Notes: generated from the sequence alone by a model not told the origin. Counted from the stretch's first letter, positions 25,701-35,295 are shown. The stretch: 64,000 nt of DNA from UKL13-2 sp038321965 (GCA_038321965.1 JBBQFL010000002.1:1-64000), one strand, 5' to 3'. Program-made: numbers and translations.

Positions 25701-26258
25701 TTATTTCCGGTACTCAGCGACTTCCTCTTTGAGTGCAATCCACCACACCTTGCCGGTTTCGGAATGTTTGCCACAGGGTGTGACCGTAGAGAACCCGGGA
25801 TATTTCTTGCCGAGGTTGTTGGGGTCATCGCGTCGTGTGCGGGGCGGCGCAACCAGGCCTTTTTCATCCGACATCATGGGAAACAGCCAGCACCCCATTG
25901 GCTTGTACTTCCATTTATGCACACCCTGTTTTACTGCCAACGTCTGCAATGAACACTTGCCATCTGCCTCGGTGAATACGCAACGCGTATTAGAGAAGTG
26001 CTCGGGCTTGTTGCGGTAAACGTATTTGCGAATATTGGTTTGCGGGCCGGTTTCGCCTTGCCATTCGCCATCAACGATGTACTTCTTTGGCAGATGCGCA
26101 AAGTGTTCCGGGTTCTTAGTGACCACCTTGTGAATCAGCTTGACCTCATCGTCACGCAAGAATGCACCGTCGCTGCAGCAAATACCTTCGCAGACATTGA
26201 TGTCGCAATAGTGCAGCTTGGTGTGCTTCCTGGGTTTGATCCCGCTTGCTGTGCTCAT
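25701..26258 (-). CDS. Cysteine-cluster protein (YkgJ/DUF3109-like)
   Basis: A 185-residue soluble protein with CDINVCEGICCSDGAFL near the N-terminus and further cysteines in NTRCVF, KCSLQTLAV, MGCWLFPM and TPCGKH. The CxxxxCxxxCC start and a later KPMGCWLFPM (compare the CxxYP of the group) are typical of zinc/iron-sulphur cluster proteins of the YkgJ and DUF3109 groups, whose function is mostly unknown. The start overlaps the SDR stop by ATGA, so the two are coupled. Family placement is tentative. Confidence 0.65.
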   Translation of the reverse strand: MSTASGIKPRKHTKLHYCDINVCEGICCSDGAFLRDDEVKLIHKVVTKNPEHFAHLPKKYIVDGEWQGETGPQTNIRKYVYRNKPEHFSNTRCVFTEADGKCSLQTLAVKQGVHKWKYKPMGCWLFPMMSDEKGLVAPPRTRRDDPNNLGKKYPGFSTVTPCGKHSETGKVWWIALKEEVAEYRK

Positions 26259-26989
26259 TCTGTCAATTCCCTGATATCAAAATTACCACCATTGGTAAGT
26301 TTTCCATTCACGATCAGTGCAACGATTTCCCGCGCCACGTCGTGCGCATCGCGCAGTACACCATCGGCTTTCATGGCACGAAATCTAGCGACATCCGGAA
26401 ACTCGCTTTCCGTGGTCTCACGTATCAGCCCCTGCATAGCTGTGTCGACCACGCCAGGTGCGAGAGAACAAATCGACAGCGTCGGATCATTGGCTGATGC
26501 CTCAAGCGCCGCGACTCGCGTGGCCATCTCCAGAGCGGCCTTGGCGGCGCAATAGGCTGACCAGCCGGCAATGGCGCGTTTGGCAGCACCGGAAGAAATA
26601 TTGACGATCAGACGTTGTCTCGTGTGTTCACGCAGGGAATTGGCAAACAGCTGGGAGAGAATCATTGGGGCCGCCACGTTAACCAGCAGATTGCGCCCGG
26701 TGTCCGCCGCATTGATTTGATTAAATGCTCCCACCGGTGACACGACGCCAGCATTGTTAATGAGCACCGCATGTTCGAAATGCCCACTACCTGTATAGGC
26801 TATGGCTTCGGCAAAAGCCGGCTTGATCGCCGCCAGGTCGCTCACATCCAATCGAATGTTCAACGGCGGTGCGGTGGTGGTCGGCGCCCGCGATAGCGTG
26901 ATGACAAGGTTGTTTGGGTCTGCCGCCAGCACATCGCGCAATGCCGCGCCGATGCCCTTGGTTGTACCTGTGACGATTGCCAAATTCAT
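26255..26989 (-). CDS. Short-chain dehydrogenase/reductase
   Basis: A 244-residue SDR. It has the cofactor-binding TGTTKGIGAAL near the N-terminus, LINNAGVVSP, the catalytic Ser in NISSGAAKR and YxxxK in SAYCAAKAALEM. The layout resembles sepiapterin/benzil reductases (YueD type), which use NADPH and have the NSGAAKR-like motif, but the substrate is not certain. It overlaps the Cys-cluster gene downstream. Confidence 0.88.
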   Translation of the reverse strand: MNLAIVTGTTKGIGAALRDVLAADPNNLVITLSRAPTTTAPPLNIRLDVSDLAAIKPAFAEAIAYTGSGHFEHAVLINNAGVVSPVGAFNQINAADTGRNLLVNVAAPMILSQLFANSLREHTRQRLIVNISSGAAKRAIAGWSAYCAAKAALEMATRVAALEASANDPTLSICSLAPGVVDTAMQGLIRETTESEFPDVARFRAMKADGVLRDAHDVAREIVALIVNGKLTNGGNFDIRELTE

Positions 26990-27087
26990 TAGGTTCAGGC
27001 TTCTTTAAATGGCGGCACCGCAATGCGTGCACGCGAGATCGTTTTCAACGATTGATCGGGCCGCCAGAACTGGCAGCGTATGACCAC

Positions 27088-27492
27088 CTAGCCAAACAAT
27101 GCGCTGATGCCCGCCTGTGCGATGAGCGCATCGTCCGAAGACTTGACTCCGGATACACCGACCGCACCGATCGTTTCACCATCCACCACGATTGGCACGC
27201 CGCCTTCCAAAAAGGTAATGCCCGGCATCGACAGCGCCGAGGTACGGCCATTGTTGACCATGTCTTCATCGCTCTTGGTCGGACGACGGCGCAACGCCGC
27301 ACTGCGAGCTTTGCCCTGAGCAATCAACACGCTTGAGGGCGCGCAGGCATCCAAACGCAGGAACCCGAGCAAGTGGCCGCCGTCGTCGACGACAGCGATA
27401 CATACCGCCCAGTTGTTCTTCCGCGCCTCGGCTTCTGCGGCAGCGAGGATTTGTTGGGTGTCCTGAAGCGTCAAATACTGTTTGGTTTTCAT
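27088..27492 (-). CDS. GlcG/HbpS family haem-degrading-type protein
   Basis: A 134-residue protein beginning MKTKQYLTLQDTQQILAAAE. The frame is open to 27600, but the upstream 36 codons are Arg/Pro-rich and unlike the family, so the ATG at 27492 is used. VCIAVVDDGGHLLGFLRLD, GKARSAAL and the glycine-rich GGVPIVVDGETIGAVGVSG are the family core. GlcG sits in glycolate operons in E. coli and HbpS binds haem; no glc genes are adjacent here. It stands alone, 98 bases after the SDR gene start, on the same strand. Confidence 0.85.
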   Translation of the reverse strand: MKTKQYLTLQDTQQILAAAEAEARKNNWAVCIAVVDDGGHLLGFLRLDACAPSSVLIAQGKARSAALRRRPTKSDEDMVNNGRTSALSMPGITFLEGGVPIVVDGETIGAVGVSGVKSSDDALIAQAGISALFG

Positions 27493-27836
27493 GTTTACGA
27501 TCGGGGGTGAGTTGATAGGAATTATAAACGGAGTCATCGCGCGGCACAGTCGCAAACAAATGACCTTTCGCCGCAACGAAGGCCGCCTGTGGGGTAGCAC
27601 CTACCTGCTGTGGCGACAGTAGCGTTATTCGAAGCTGGCGCGTGTGTTGCCGAGTGTGGCAATCGGAAAAAGCGGATGCGCACCGAACACTCGGTCAGCT
27701 TTTTGGCGGATTAATTTACGATATCCCACCGCATATTTTTATGCCTCGCACAAGAACTGGCGCGGCCTGCAAGCAATAAATCGCAGGCAGTGCCCGCCAA
27801 TTGGCGTTCTAAATATCAATACGCAGGTATCTCCAG
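27493..27836. other. Gap of 344 bases without a recognisable gene
   Basis: This lies between the AlkD-like gene and the GlcG-like gene, both on the minus strand. It should hold the terminator of the former and the promoter of the latter. I see no clear hairpin, conserved ORF or repeat. Confidence 0.5.
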
Positions 27837-28622
27837 CTAAACCAACCCCGCCAAATATCGCTTCCGCTTTGGCTCCGCGAATCGCTCAATCGCATAGCGA
27901 AGCATCGTTCGTGGCATGTCGCGAAAATGGAGTTTCAGAAACGCCTCCTCTTCCTGCTCGCTGACGCGCTTGCCGACTTCACGCAGCATCCAGCCGACTG
28001 ACTTCTGAATCAAGTCTTCATTGTCCTTTAGCAATAGTCTGGCGATGCGAAAGGTCTCACCGGCGTCGCCATTCTTGATGTAGTGAAACGTCGCCAAAAT
28101 TGCGATTCGCCGCTCCCACATCGATTTGGATGACGCCAGTCGCGTGAGAATTTTCTCCCGCAATACTGGTTTGTCCCTGAGCCAGCCGCCGACAATGTGT
28201 TCGGCCGACATATCCACGAGGTCCCAGTTATTGATGAACTTCGTGCTCTTGAGATAAAGGTCGTAGACGCGCTTTTGTGTCCGTTCATCGCCGCGCTGAA
28301 ACTGCCGAACCAGCAACATCAACGCAACGGCGCGAGCTTCATGCCAGCCGGATTTGAGCAGCGGCAGTGCGACTTCCACACCGGCATCTTTCAGGTCACG
28401 AACAAAGTCGCGAAGCACCGGGACTCTGATGCCGAGAAACTGATCACCTGAACCATATTGACCGGTCCCGGCCTTGAAAAATCGCTGCGCAAACGCCGCT
28501 GTGGTAGCGCTTCCCATGCGTGTAAGTGCTGTCAAAGCGTGAGCGGCAGTTGCCGCAGTGGACCCCGGGGGTTGCGCGGGTACTACTGTGCCGCGGGTTT
28601 TGCGCCTTGCCTTTGTTGCCAT
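27837..28622 (-). CDS. DNA alkylation repair protein, AlkD-like HEAT-repeat glycosylase
   Basis: A 261-residue protein if started at the ATG of MATKARRKTRGTV (28622); the frame is open to 28721 but runs into the end of the preceding YHS gene. FFKAGTGQYGSGDQFLGIRVPVLR is the typical family start, NNWDLVDMSAEHIVG carries the WDLVD catalytic Asp, and further HEAT-like helices follow (ERRIAILATFHYI, DLIQKSVGWMLREVGK). AlkD removes bulky or positively charged N3/N7 alkylated bases. The basic N-terminal tail is longer than usual. It overlaps the YHS gene by 40 bases. Confidence 0.9.
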   Translation of the reverse strand: MATKARRKTRGTVVPAQPPGSTAATAAHALTALTRMGSATTAAFAQRFFKAGTGQYGSGDQFLGIRVPVLRDFVRDLKDAGVEVALPLLKSGWHEARAVALMLLVRQFQRGDERTQKRVYDLYLKSTKFINNWDLVDMSAEHIVGGWLRDKPVLREKILTRLASSKSMWERRIAILATFHYIKNGDAGETFRIARLLLKDNEDLIQKSVGWMLREVGKRVSEQEEEAFLKLHFRDMPRTMLRYAIERFAEPKRKRYLAGLV

Positions 28623-29179
28623 TCGGCCTCCAATTGCGCGCCGGTCTTGTAATGTGGAACACGCGCCGCCAGCCGGTAGTAGCGCATGATGCCGCTGGAA
28701 CCCTTCAGCTCTGTTGTCCAATAGCGATGAGCTAGGCTCAGATTATTTTTCTCGTCCATCAGGAAATACTTCCGCGAGCCCGCACCACCAAACATGTACA
28801 GCTTGCCGTCGATGATTTGCCAAGTATCCGGATCGCCGCCGAATGCCATACCATACACCACGCCGTTTGAGCAGTAGCCGCCAAATTGTGGAACGTACTT
28901 CATCGGATCAGCGGTAAACAGCGCCTTGTGCTGCTCGTTAACAAACCGATAGGTCGTGCCTTCATAAATCGCTTTGATTTCAGGGCTGCCCAGCGTGTGC
29001 TTGCCCATCGTGAAGTAGGCAACCGGGTCGTGGCCTTTTAGCATCAGATCACTGTCGGCCCCATCCGCCTTGGTGTTGTAAGGACCAACACTGGAACACG
29101 CGCCCAATGCGACGACAACGAAGAAACAGAGCGCAAGCCACGCGACGCGCGCCTGCAGGGCCAAATTAAAAACAATCAT
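28583..29179 (-). CDS. YHS-domain lipoprotein
   Basis: A 198-residue protein with an N-terminal hydrophobic segment ending in a lipobox, VVALGACSS (Cys28), so export and lipid attachment are expected. The YHS domain reads MLKGHDPVAYFTMGKHTLGSPEI then TTYRFVNEQHKALFTADPMKYVPQFGGYCS; YHS domains are thought to bind metal. The C-terminal part has aromatic-rich WQIIDGKLYMFGGAGS. It is followed on the same strand by the AlkD-like gene, which it overlaps. Confidence 0.85.
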   Translation of the reverse strand: MIVFNLALQARVAWLALCFFVVVALGACSSVGPYNTKADGADSDLMLKGHDPVAYFTMGKHTLGSPEIKAIYEGTTYRFVNEQHKALFTADPMKYVPQFGGYCSNGVVYGMAFGGDPDTWQIIDGKLYMFGGAGSRKYFLMDEKNNLSLAHRYWTTELKGSSGIMRYYRLAARVPHYKTGAQLEAEWQQRQGAKPAAQ

Positions 29180-29256
29180 TGAAATTCCTTTTTCCGCTGG
29201 CAGTGGATCACAGTCAAGATTACATCAATGGCTATCCGGCGCGCCACCGCCTGCCG

Positions 29257-30201
29257 CTATTTGCGGCCTCCAACTATTGCTGGCGTTTTCACTTCAGGTG
29301 CATGGCGCCACGGTGCTGACGCAAATGATTCGACCAGAAAACTTACGAACGCCGCGACGCGCGGGCTCTTGTGTTTACCGGGGAGATATAGTGCTGACAA
29401 CGGCAGTGGTTCACGGTGATGCACATCGGTGAGGATAGGCGTCAGCCAGCCAGCGCGGATACCGTCGCTGACAATGACATCCGCCAGGCGGATGATGCCA
29501 ACGCCGGTTGCAGCTAGTTGCAGCAGAGTCTCAGCATTGTTGGCGCTAACGTTTCCCTTGACCTCAATCGTCTCGATGCCGCTTCTGGTCGTGAACGGCC
29601 ATCGGCGCAACTGAGGCGCGGCGCTAATGGATATGCAGTTGTGGTTTAGCAAATCCTGCTGCGACCGCGGCGTGCCGTGTTTCTTTAAATAGGCCGGCGA
29701 AGCGCAAATTACCCTCTGCATATCGCAGATTTTTCTCGCTGTCAGCGACGAGTCGCGTAGTACGCCACTGCGAATTGCAACGTCCACCCCTTCCTCAACG
29801 AGATCGATGACGCGGTCATTGATGTTGATGTCGATTTCCATTTCCGGGTAGCGCTCCAGGAAGCGCGGCAGCGCCGGCGCCAACTGATGCAGTCCGAAGG
29901 CAACACCGGTATTTACTCGCAACAAACCTTTGGGGCTGTTGGAAAAGCGCGTAACCTCTTCCTCAGCTTCTTCAATGTCGATGAGGATGCGCTTGGCACT
30001 GTTGAAATAGGCGTCGCCTTCCGCGGTCAAGGCGAGCTTGCGCGTTGTGCGATTCATCAACCGTACGCCGAGTCTGTCTTCGAGCCGGGTCACCAGTTTT
30101 GAAAGCGCCGAGGGCGTGAGATCAAGATCGCGCGCGGCGGCGGAAAATCCGCCCAGCTCAACTGATCGTACGAATGCCCGCATTTCCCCTGGCGTGTCCA
30201 T
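29257..30201 (-). CDS. LysR-family transcriptional regulator
   Basis: A 314-residue regulator of normal length. The N-terminal helix-turn-helix is DLDLTPSALSKLVTRLEDRLGVRLMNRTTRKLALTAEG. The effector domain has LLRVNTGVAFGLHQL, DIAIRSG-like DVAIRSGVLRDSSL and the family end region. Sequence style is that of the large group of LysR regulators controlling oxidoreductases and efflux. No divergent gene lies immediately upstream on the other strand, so its target is not evident; a possible small ORF starts at 30360. Confidence 0.92.
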   Translation of the reverse strand: MDTPGEMRAFVRSVELGGFSAAARDLDLTPSALSKLVTRLEDRLGVRLMNRTTRKLALTAEGDAYFNSAKRILIDIEEAEEEVTRFSNSPKGLLRVNTGVAFGLHQLAPALPRFLERYPEMEIDININDRVIDLVEEGVDVAIRSGVLRDSSLTARKICDMQRVICASPAYLKKHGTPRSQQDLLNHNCISISAAPQLRRWPFTTRSGIETIEVKGNVSANNAETLLQLAATGVGIIRLADVIVSDGIRAGWLTPILTDVHHREPLPLSALYLPGKHKSPRVAAFVSFLVESFASAPWRHAPEVKTPAIVGGRK

Positions 30202-30359
30202 GGCAGTTCCACTTGTGAAACTAAGTCATTAATGTTGTTCATTATAATTGGATTGTGTGTTGACGGCACGTAATCATATGCTAGGCACATCGCCAAAGTC
30301 TGTTTGAAATCGGCTGAAACGCGGCGACAAGCCAAGGCGAGATTTCCCGAAAGGCCAAT

Positions 30360-30545
30360 ATGTTTACCCGCAACATCGACACCACCAAGCAAAAAGCAAA
30401 TCCACTTAGGCTGAACGAAGTTTCGCGCATCGTACGAGAAACTGGCGCTGCGCTTACAGACTGGCTACGGCAACGTCATGAAAGCGCATTGCGCCAGCTG
30501 CCAAGCCCGGCGCGCATGCGCTCCGCCAACGCGACGCCCGTTTAA
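30360..30545 (+). CDS. Possible small protein, 61 residues
   Basis: An ATG preceded by AAAGG at good distance opens a 61-codon frame (MFTRNIDTTKQKANPLRLNE start, then a helical VRETGAALTDWLRQRHESAL). It lies alone in the 477-base gap between the divergent LysR and DUF2863 genes and has no overlapping gene. The composition looks like a real amphipathic helix, but I do not know a family. Confidence 0.35.
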   Translation: MFTRNIDTTKQKANPLRLNEVSRIVRETGAALTDWLRQRHESALRQLPSPARMRSANATPV

Positions 30546-30678
30546 GGGATCACCAAGGCGGCAGTTCGCCTGGAGCGCGTTGACATTGGCATCTTGGTAG
30601 GCGCTGAGCAGTCATTGAGAGGGCGGGCATAATGCTTGCGGCGGTATAATCTATCCCCCGCAACAAATTGAAGCTGCC
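30546..30678 (+). promoter_or_regulatory. Gap upstream of DUF2863 gene with a TATAAT box
   Basis: A perfect TATAAT stands at 30645-30650, 28 bases before the ATG of the DUF2863 gene. No convincing -35 hexamer stands at 17 bases; TTGAGA at 30615 is 24 bases away. The rest of the 30202-30678 gap holds only the possible small ORF. Confidence 0.35.
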
Positions 30679-31875
30679 ATGAAACGCGTTCGCAACAAAT
30701 CCCCCCTGCGCCTCGGGCGCGATGCAGAACGGTTGATCACGCTATCGATGGGCCTGGCCGTCTCTGGCAGTCGTGCCGAGGATCGCGTCTGGGAGGCAGA
30801 GATTTCGTCATTAGTGGTGAAAGCAATCGAAGCGAGCAATGACCCGACGCTGGAATCAGCACTCGACCACACCTTCAAGAGTAACCCCCTCGCACACGAT
30901 GTACTCATTGAGCTTATTGAAGCGGCTGCGGAATCAACCCGCCTGACGATGAACGGCGCCAATTGGGATGTGCTGCTGCTAGCATTGCCGATGGTGGCCT
31001 GGTCGCGATATGCGATCCCCTCAGGTGCGGTGCCACAGGAAATCAGTGACGACGTCGTCACCCATTTGCAGGCGCATGTGCTGGCACGCGATGCACGCGC
31101 TGCCATGAGCCCATATCTTTATAGCATCGACCAGATGCCGCGTGATTTCTCCAGCGTGCGCAAAATGACGGTGAAGCTCGGTAGCGCCGCAATAGACCAG
31201 ACGCGCCCGCGTTTTGACTTTTCGCACGCGCCGGAAACGGCGCCGCTGCTCGCTGACTCACGTTTTTTACTCGCCGCCGTGGCGGTCCCGGAAGGCGCAG
31301 CACTTTTTCGCTGGCAGGAGAAAACTGAGAAACTCAATCGCACTGACTGTCTTGAGCGCTGGGTTGCCCAAGGGCGGCCAAACCTGGCCAGATTGCTGCC
31401 TGGGACCGCTTTTGAATGTTGCCTGCCGGACGCCTATTTCCACAATTGCCGCGAATCTGACCGGCGTGTGCGGCCGTATGCCCTGCGTGCCGCCGTCGGC
31501 TTCCTTGAGGACACACTGAAGACGGGTCCGGAACATTTGCGCGCCATCATTGCCGGCGTCGGCGATGAAATCGTCGATGAATATCGCATCGCCTTCACCG
31601 CGCGCGGTCAGGACGACGTCGTGCATGGCGTGGTGTGGCCGCTATTCGGTCGCGAAGACGACGAGAACGCCGAGGTCAGTCAGCGAACGCCGCGCGAGGA
31701 AATCGAAGCCATCTTCAAAGAGTGCAAGATCGGTGAGGTGCTGAAACTGCCCGAACTGTTTGCCCCCGAGTTCTGCGAAGACTGTGGTGCGCCGCTGTTC
31801 GTCGACGCCGACAAGGAGATGGTGCACGCGGAGTTGCCCGAAGAGGCGGATGCGGCCCCGGCGCACTATCACTAG
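30679..31875 (+). CDS. DUF2863 family protein
   Basis: A 398-residue soluble protein. Recognisable family stretches are SPLRLGRDAERLITLSMGLA at the start, WDVLLLALPMVAWSRYAIPSG, and a C-terminal FCEDCGAPLFVDADKEMVHAEL that includes a CxxC. DUF2863 is found mainly in Betaproteobacteria and has no known function. The acidic tail ends in HYH. It stands as a single transcription unit, with a TATAAT close upstream. Confidence 0.85.
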   Translation: MKRVRNKSPLRLGRDAERLITLSMGLAVSGSRAEDRVWEAEISSLVVKAIEASNDPTLESALDHTFKSNPLAHDVLIELIEAAAESTRLTMNGANWDVLLLALPMVAWSRYAIPSGAVPQEISDDVVTHLQAHVLARDARAAMSPYLYSIDQMPRDFSSVRKMTVKLGSAAIDQTRPRFDFSHAPETAPLLADSRFLLAAVAVPEGAALFRWQEKTEKLNRTDCLERWVAQGRPNLARLLPGTAFECCLPDAYFHNCRESDRRVRPYALRAAVGFLEDTLKTGPEHLRAIIAGVGDEIVDEYRIAFTARGQDDVVHGVVWPLFGREDDENAEVSQRTPREEIEAIFKECKIGEVLKLPELFAPEFCEDCGAPLFVDADKEMVHAELPEEADAAPAHYH

Positions 31876-32319
31876 CGCTGTAAAAAGCTAGAAAGACAAG
31901 ACCTAGCACTGGGGCGGCTGTTGGCATGAAATCGGCCCAAACGCCGCGCCAATCGGCGTTCTACGTCGACGCGACATTGCTTTGTGTGGTGCTGGAATAT
32001 GCAGGCCGCTCCCGCTTCCCTAACGTTCAATTTTGGTTTGCACAGACTCGACCCGCGATTAGGGTGCCTGTGCGCTTTTTCACATTGATAGCCATGCCCC
32101 TCGTGTAGAGTGTGGTTGGTGTCAACCACTAACAAGTAGTTTCATTGCGTGCCTCGTTGTATTGGCGTGGAGAGTTGCGTTGCTCCCGGGATGGCGCCAA
32201 CCAAGTTTTGCATCGTTGCAATCCGTTCAGGTTTTCCAACTCGCATTGCCGTCGCCGCGCTTACCGTACGGCGCGTGATGAGCCAGAGAACGTGCAAATT
32301 TCCAGGGGCATTCAATATC
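31876..32319. other. Gap of 444 bases before the secreted haem protein
   Basis: It contains a perfect 7-base dyad GTGGTTG/CAACCAC with a 4-base loop (32112-32129), which may be an operator or terminator, and a stretch from 31901 (CTAGCACTGGGGCGG...) faintly like a decayed family B palindrome. A frame in phase with the downstream gene is open from 32149, but the first good start with a ribosome-binding site is at 32320. No other gene seen. Confidence 0.4.
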
Positions 32320-35295
32320 ATGAAGCTGTTCGAAAAAACCTCACTTCTCCAGGTCTCGGCCACTGTATTTGCGTGCGTATTTGCGTGTTCTATAGGCAAC
32401 ACCTGGTCGCAAACAGCAGGCGCGCCGACGATAGGCAGTGCCGTTGCCGGCAATGCGCAAGTATTCGTCGCGTTTACCGCGCCGGTGTCCAGCGGCGGCA
32501 GCCCCATTACGTCCTATACGGCGTCCTGCGGTCCGGGCGGGGCTCCGCCGGCCACGTTCAGTAACAACTCTACTTCACCCATTGCTGTAGCCGGATTGGT
32601 CAACGGCGTCACCTACGATTGCGCTGTCGTGGCCAACAACGATTCGGGTAGCAGTGCGCCTTCCGGAATTGTTTCAGTTACGCCCACAGCATCAGCTCCG
32701 CTATTGCTCATTGGCGTAAAGTCCCGCAAAGCGCACGGCGGTGCCGGTTTGTTTGATTTGAGCATCGATAGTAGTGTCGCGATGGGTGGTCCAGTCAGCG
32801 TGGAGCCACGCGCAGGCAATCCCGGTCACAGCATCGTCTTTCAGTTTAATGCCACGGTCAACTCATCAGGTCCCGCAAGTGTGGTCGATGAAGCGGCTGC
32901 GGCTGTGACATCTATAACGACACGATTCGCAAACGAACTCACGGTTTCGCTCGCGGGGCTCGCCGACAACAAAAGCCTGACCATCTCAGTGCCGTCCGTG
33001 AACAACACGGCAGTAGGTGCCTCAGCCTCCATGGGGTTTTTGGTGGGCGATGTCAACAACTCGCGATCCGTCAATGCCAGCGATATCAGTGCAGTAAAGG
33101 CACGTGCGGGACAGTCTGCAACCGAGGCAAGTTTCAGATACGACATCAATACCAGCGGCGCCATCAATTCAAGCGACATCTCCGCCGTAAAGGCACGCGC
33201 GGGCGCGGTGCTCGTGGGATCGACGGTGGCACCCGCGTCAGGTACGATCATGTTCGTCACACAGGTGCCGACCATGAACGACTTCGCGAGTCGCGCATCG
33301 ACGTTCGGCAATCATCGCGCGAGCATGGATGCCGTTGCGCGCGGTGGCGACTTGATGATTCGCTACGGCGACGGCACCCTGCGTAACTTGACGGCGGAAG
33401 CTGGCTTTGGCATGTCCGGCATGCAGGGCGCTAATGCCATAGCCGTTCGCGAGCCGACCGTGCACTGGAGCGGAGCCAAGGCCATATTCAGCATGGTGGT
33501 CGGCGCACCGACCACGCAATATCAGGTGAAGACGTTTTACTGGCAACTTTATGAAGTGACCGGACTCGCCAAAGGGCAGGTTGCCACCATCACCAAGGTG
33601 CCAAATCAGCCAGCTACTTTTAACAACGTTTCGCCGTTTTACAGTACCGACGACCGCGTGTTGTTCACCTCCGACCGACCACGCAACGGGCTTGCACACC
33701 TGTACCCACAGCTGGACGAATATGAAAGCACGGCAACAGTAACGGGTATCTGGAGCCTCAATCCGACAACTACCGAACTGCGCCTGCTCAATCACACGCC
33801 TAGCGGCACATTTTCTCCAAGCATCGACAGTTTTGGCCGGGTAGTCTTCATACGCTGGGATCACTTGCAGCGTGATCAGCAGGCCGACGCTGATAATGCG
33901 ATGCCCGCTTCACCACCAAATGGTTCGTTCAATTTTGTCGACGAAAGTGCGGGCGCTGCAGCGGTGAACAATCGCAACGAAGTTTTTCCCGAAACACGCG
34001 CCGACAGCGTGAGCGCGGCGTTCGGCCCCGTAAACGGGTACACCTCGAATTTCTTTACGCCATGGCAGATGAACGAGGATGGCACAGAAGAGGAAACGCT
34101 CAACCATGTGGGGCGCCATGAACTTCAGGTGAACGAATATCTGCCATCCTCATTCGCTGGCGATCCTGCATTGAAGTACGCCACCAACAGTGCGCTGAAC
34201 ATCGCCAACAAGAAATCCGTGCGCATGGACGGCGGGCTATTTCACCTTCGCGAAGATCCAGCCAAGCCGGGGACCTACGTCGGTATCGCGGCGCGCGAGT
34301 TCGGATCACTAACCACGGATCAGATCGTCAAGCTCAGCGGCGCGCCAAATTTGTCTGGCGAAGGCATGACATTGAGCAACGTGACCGCGCCAGGTACGGG
34401 CTTGGCATCGCCGGGGGGACGGTTTCGCAACCCGCTGCCGTTGCTGTCGGGCGCGTTGATCGCCAGCCACACACCGGCAACATCAGCAACGGTGGGACTG
34501 ATCACGGAATTTCTGCTCAAGCCGTTGACGTTGGACAGCGTCTCACAACTTTATTTGCCCGGTGCGTCACTGACCGGCGGAATCGTAAAAGCGGTGTCTT
34601 GGTGGAGTCCGGATACTTTACAGAGTTTTGCCGGGACTCTCTGGGAACTGGAGGCGGTAGAGGTTGCGGCCAGATCACGGCCCAACCCTTCAGTATCGGT
34701 GCTGGAAGCGCCCGAAAGCGCGGTATTCAACGAAGAGCAGGTTAGCGAATCATCGTTTCGCGCCTGGCTGAAAACCAATGATCTGGCGCTGATCGTCACC
34801 CGTAACCAGACCTCGCGCGACCGCGCCGATCTCCAGCAGCCGTTCAATCTCCAGGTTCCCGGCGGCGCGAAAACAGCAGCGCCGGGCACCGGCAAGGTCT
34901 ATGACATTTCGAATTTCCAGATTTATCAGGCGGATCAAATTCGCGGCTATGGCGGCGGCAAAGTTGGACGGCGTCCAATTGCCCAGCCGATGCATGACGC
35001 GGCAGGGAAAAATCCTGCGAACCCTGGCGGGCCCGTCGGCAGCGTCAAGATAGCCAGCGATGGCTCGACGGCAGCATTCGTACCTGCGCGCCGTGCACTC
35101 GCCTGGCAAACCACCGACGCAGCAGGTAATCCGGTCGTACGTGAACGCGTGTGGATCACCATGCAGCCGGGGGAGGTACGCGTATGCGCCTCATGTCACG
35201 GCGTCAATTCAAAAGATCAGGCTGGGAATGGCACGCCGACCAACAAACCGGAAGCGTTGCGTGAGTTGCTTCGGACGTGGAAGCTGCTTCCATAG
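32320..35295 (+). CDS. Large secreted protein: fibronectin type III, dockerin-like repeats, propeller-like region and C-terminal CxxCH haem site
   Basis: A 991-residue protein. The ATG at 32320 is chosen because AGGGG precedes it and a signal peptide follows (MKLFEKTSLLQVSATVFACV, ending near WSQ). Residues about 30-115 form a fibronectin-III-like domain (PITSYTASC, VNGVTYDCAVVANND). Residues about 243-294 contain two dockerin-like calcium loops, GDVNNSRSVNASDISAVKAR and YDINTSGAINSSDISAVKAR. The middle (YSTDDRVLFTSDRPRNG, GTFSPSIDSFGRVVFIRWDH) resembles a TolB-like propeller. VRVCASCHGVNS near residue 956 is a c-type haem motif. The propeller-plus-haem part reminds me of hydrazine-synthase-alpha-like proteins; that link is tentative. 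It is expected outside the cytoplasm. Confidence 0.8.
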   Translation: MKLFEKTSLLQVSATVFACVFACSIGNTWSQTAGAPTIGSAVAGNAQVFVAFTAPVSSGGSPITSYTASCGPGGAPPATFSNNSTSPIAVAGLVNGVTYDCAVVANNDSGSSAPSGIVSVTPTASAPLLLIGVKSRKAHGGAGLFDLSIDSSVAMGGPVSVEPRAGNPGHSIVFQFNATVNSSGPASVVDEAAAAVTSITTRFANELTVSLAGLADNKSLTISVPSVNNTAVGASASMGFLVGDVNNSRSVNASDISAVKARAGQSATEASFRYDINTSGAINSSDISAVKARAGAVLVGSTVAPASGTIMFVTQVPTMNDFASRASTFGNHRASMDAVARGGDLMIRYGDGTLRNLTAEAGFGMSGMQGANAIAVREPTVHWSGAKAIFSMVVGAPTTQYQVKTFYWQLYEVTGLAKGQVATITKVPNQPATFNNVSPFYSTDDRVLFTSDRPRNGLAHLYPQLDEYESTATVTGIWSLNPTTTELRLLNHTPSGTFSPSIDSFGRVVFIRWDHLQRDQQADADNAMPASPPNGSFNFVDESAGAAAVNNRNEVFPETRADSVSAAFGPVNGYTSNFFTPWQMNEDGTEEETLNHVGRHELQVNEYLPSSFAGDPALKYATNSALNIANKKSVRMDGGLFHLREDPAKPGTYVGIAAREFGSLTTDQIVKLSGAPNLSGEGMTLSNVTAPGTGLASPGGRFRNPLPLLSGALIASHTPATSATVGLITEFLLKPLTLDSVSQLYLPGASLTGGIVKAVSWWSPDTLQSFAGTLWELEAVEVAARSRPNPSVSVLEAPESAVFNEEQVSESSFRAWLKTNDLALIVTRNQTSRDRADLQQPFNLQVPGGAKTAAPGTGKVYDISNFQIYQADQIRGYGGGKVGRRPIAQPMHDAAGKNPANPGGPVGSVKIASDGSTAAFVPARRALAWQTTDAAGNPVVRERVWITMQPGEVRVCASCHGVNSKDQAGNGTPTNKPEALRELLRTWKLLP

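Noticed and set aside
25998..26555. 185-codon plus-strand frame opposite the Cys-cluster and SDR genes
   Set aside because: Shadow of two supported, overlapping genes.
31901..31966. CCTAGCACTGGGGCGG region as a family B copy
   Set aside because: Similarity is too weak and the dyad is absent; mentioned only as a faint resemblance in the gap entry.
32149..32319. Longer start for the secreted haem protein
   Set aside because: The extra 57 residues precede a clear signal peptide; the ribosome-binding site is at the downstream ATG.
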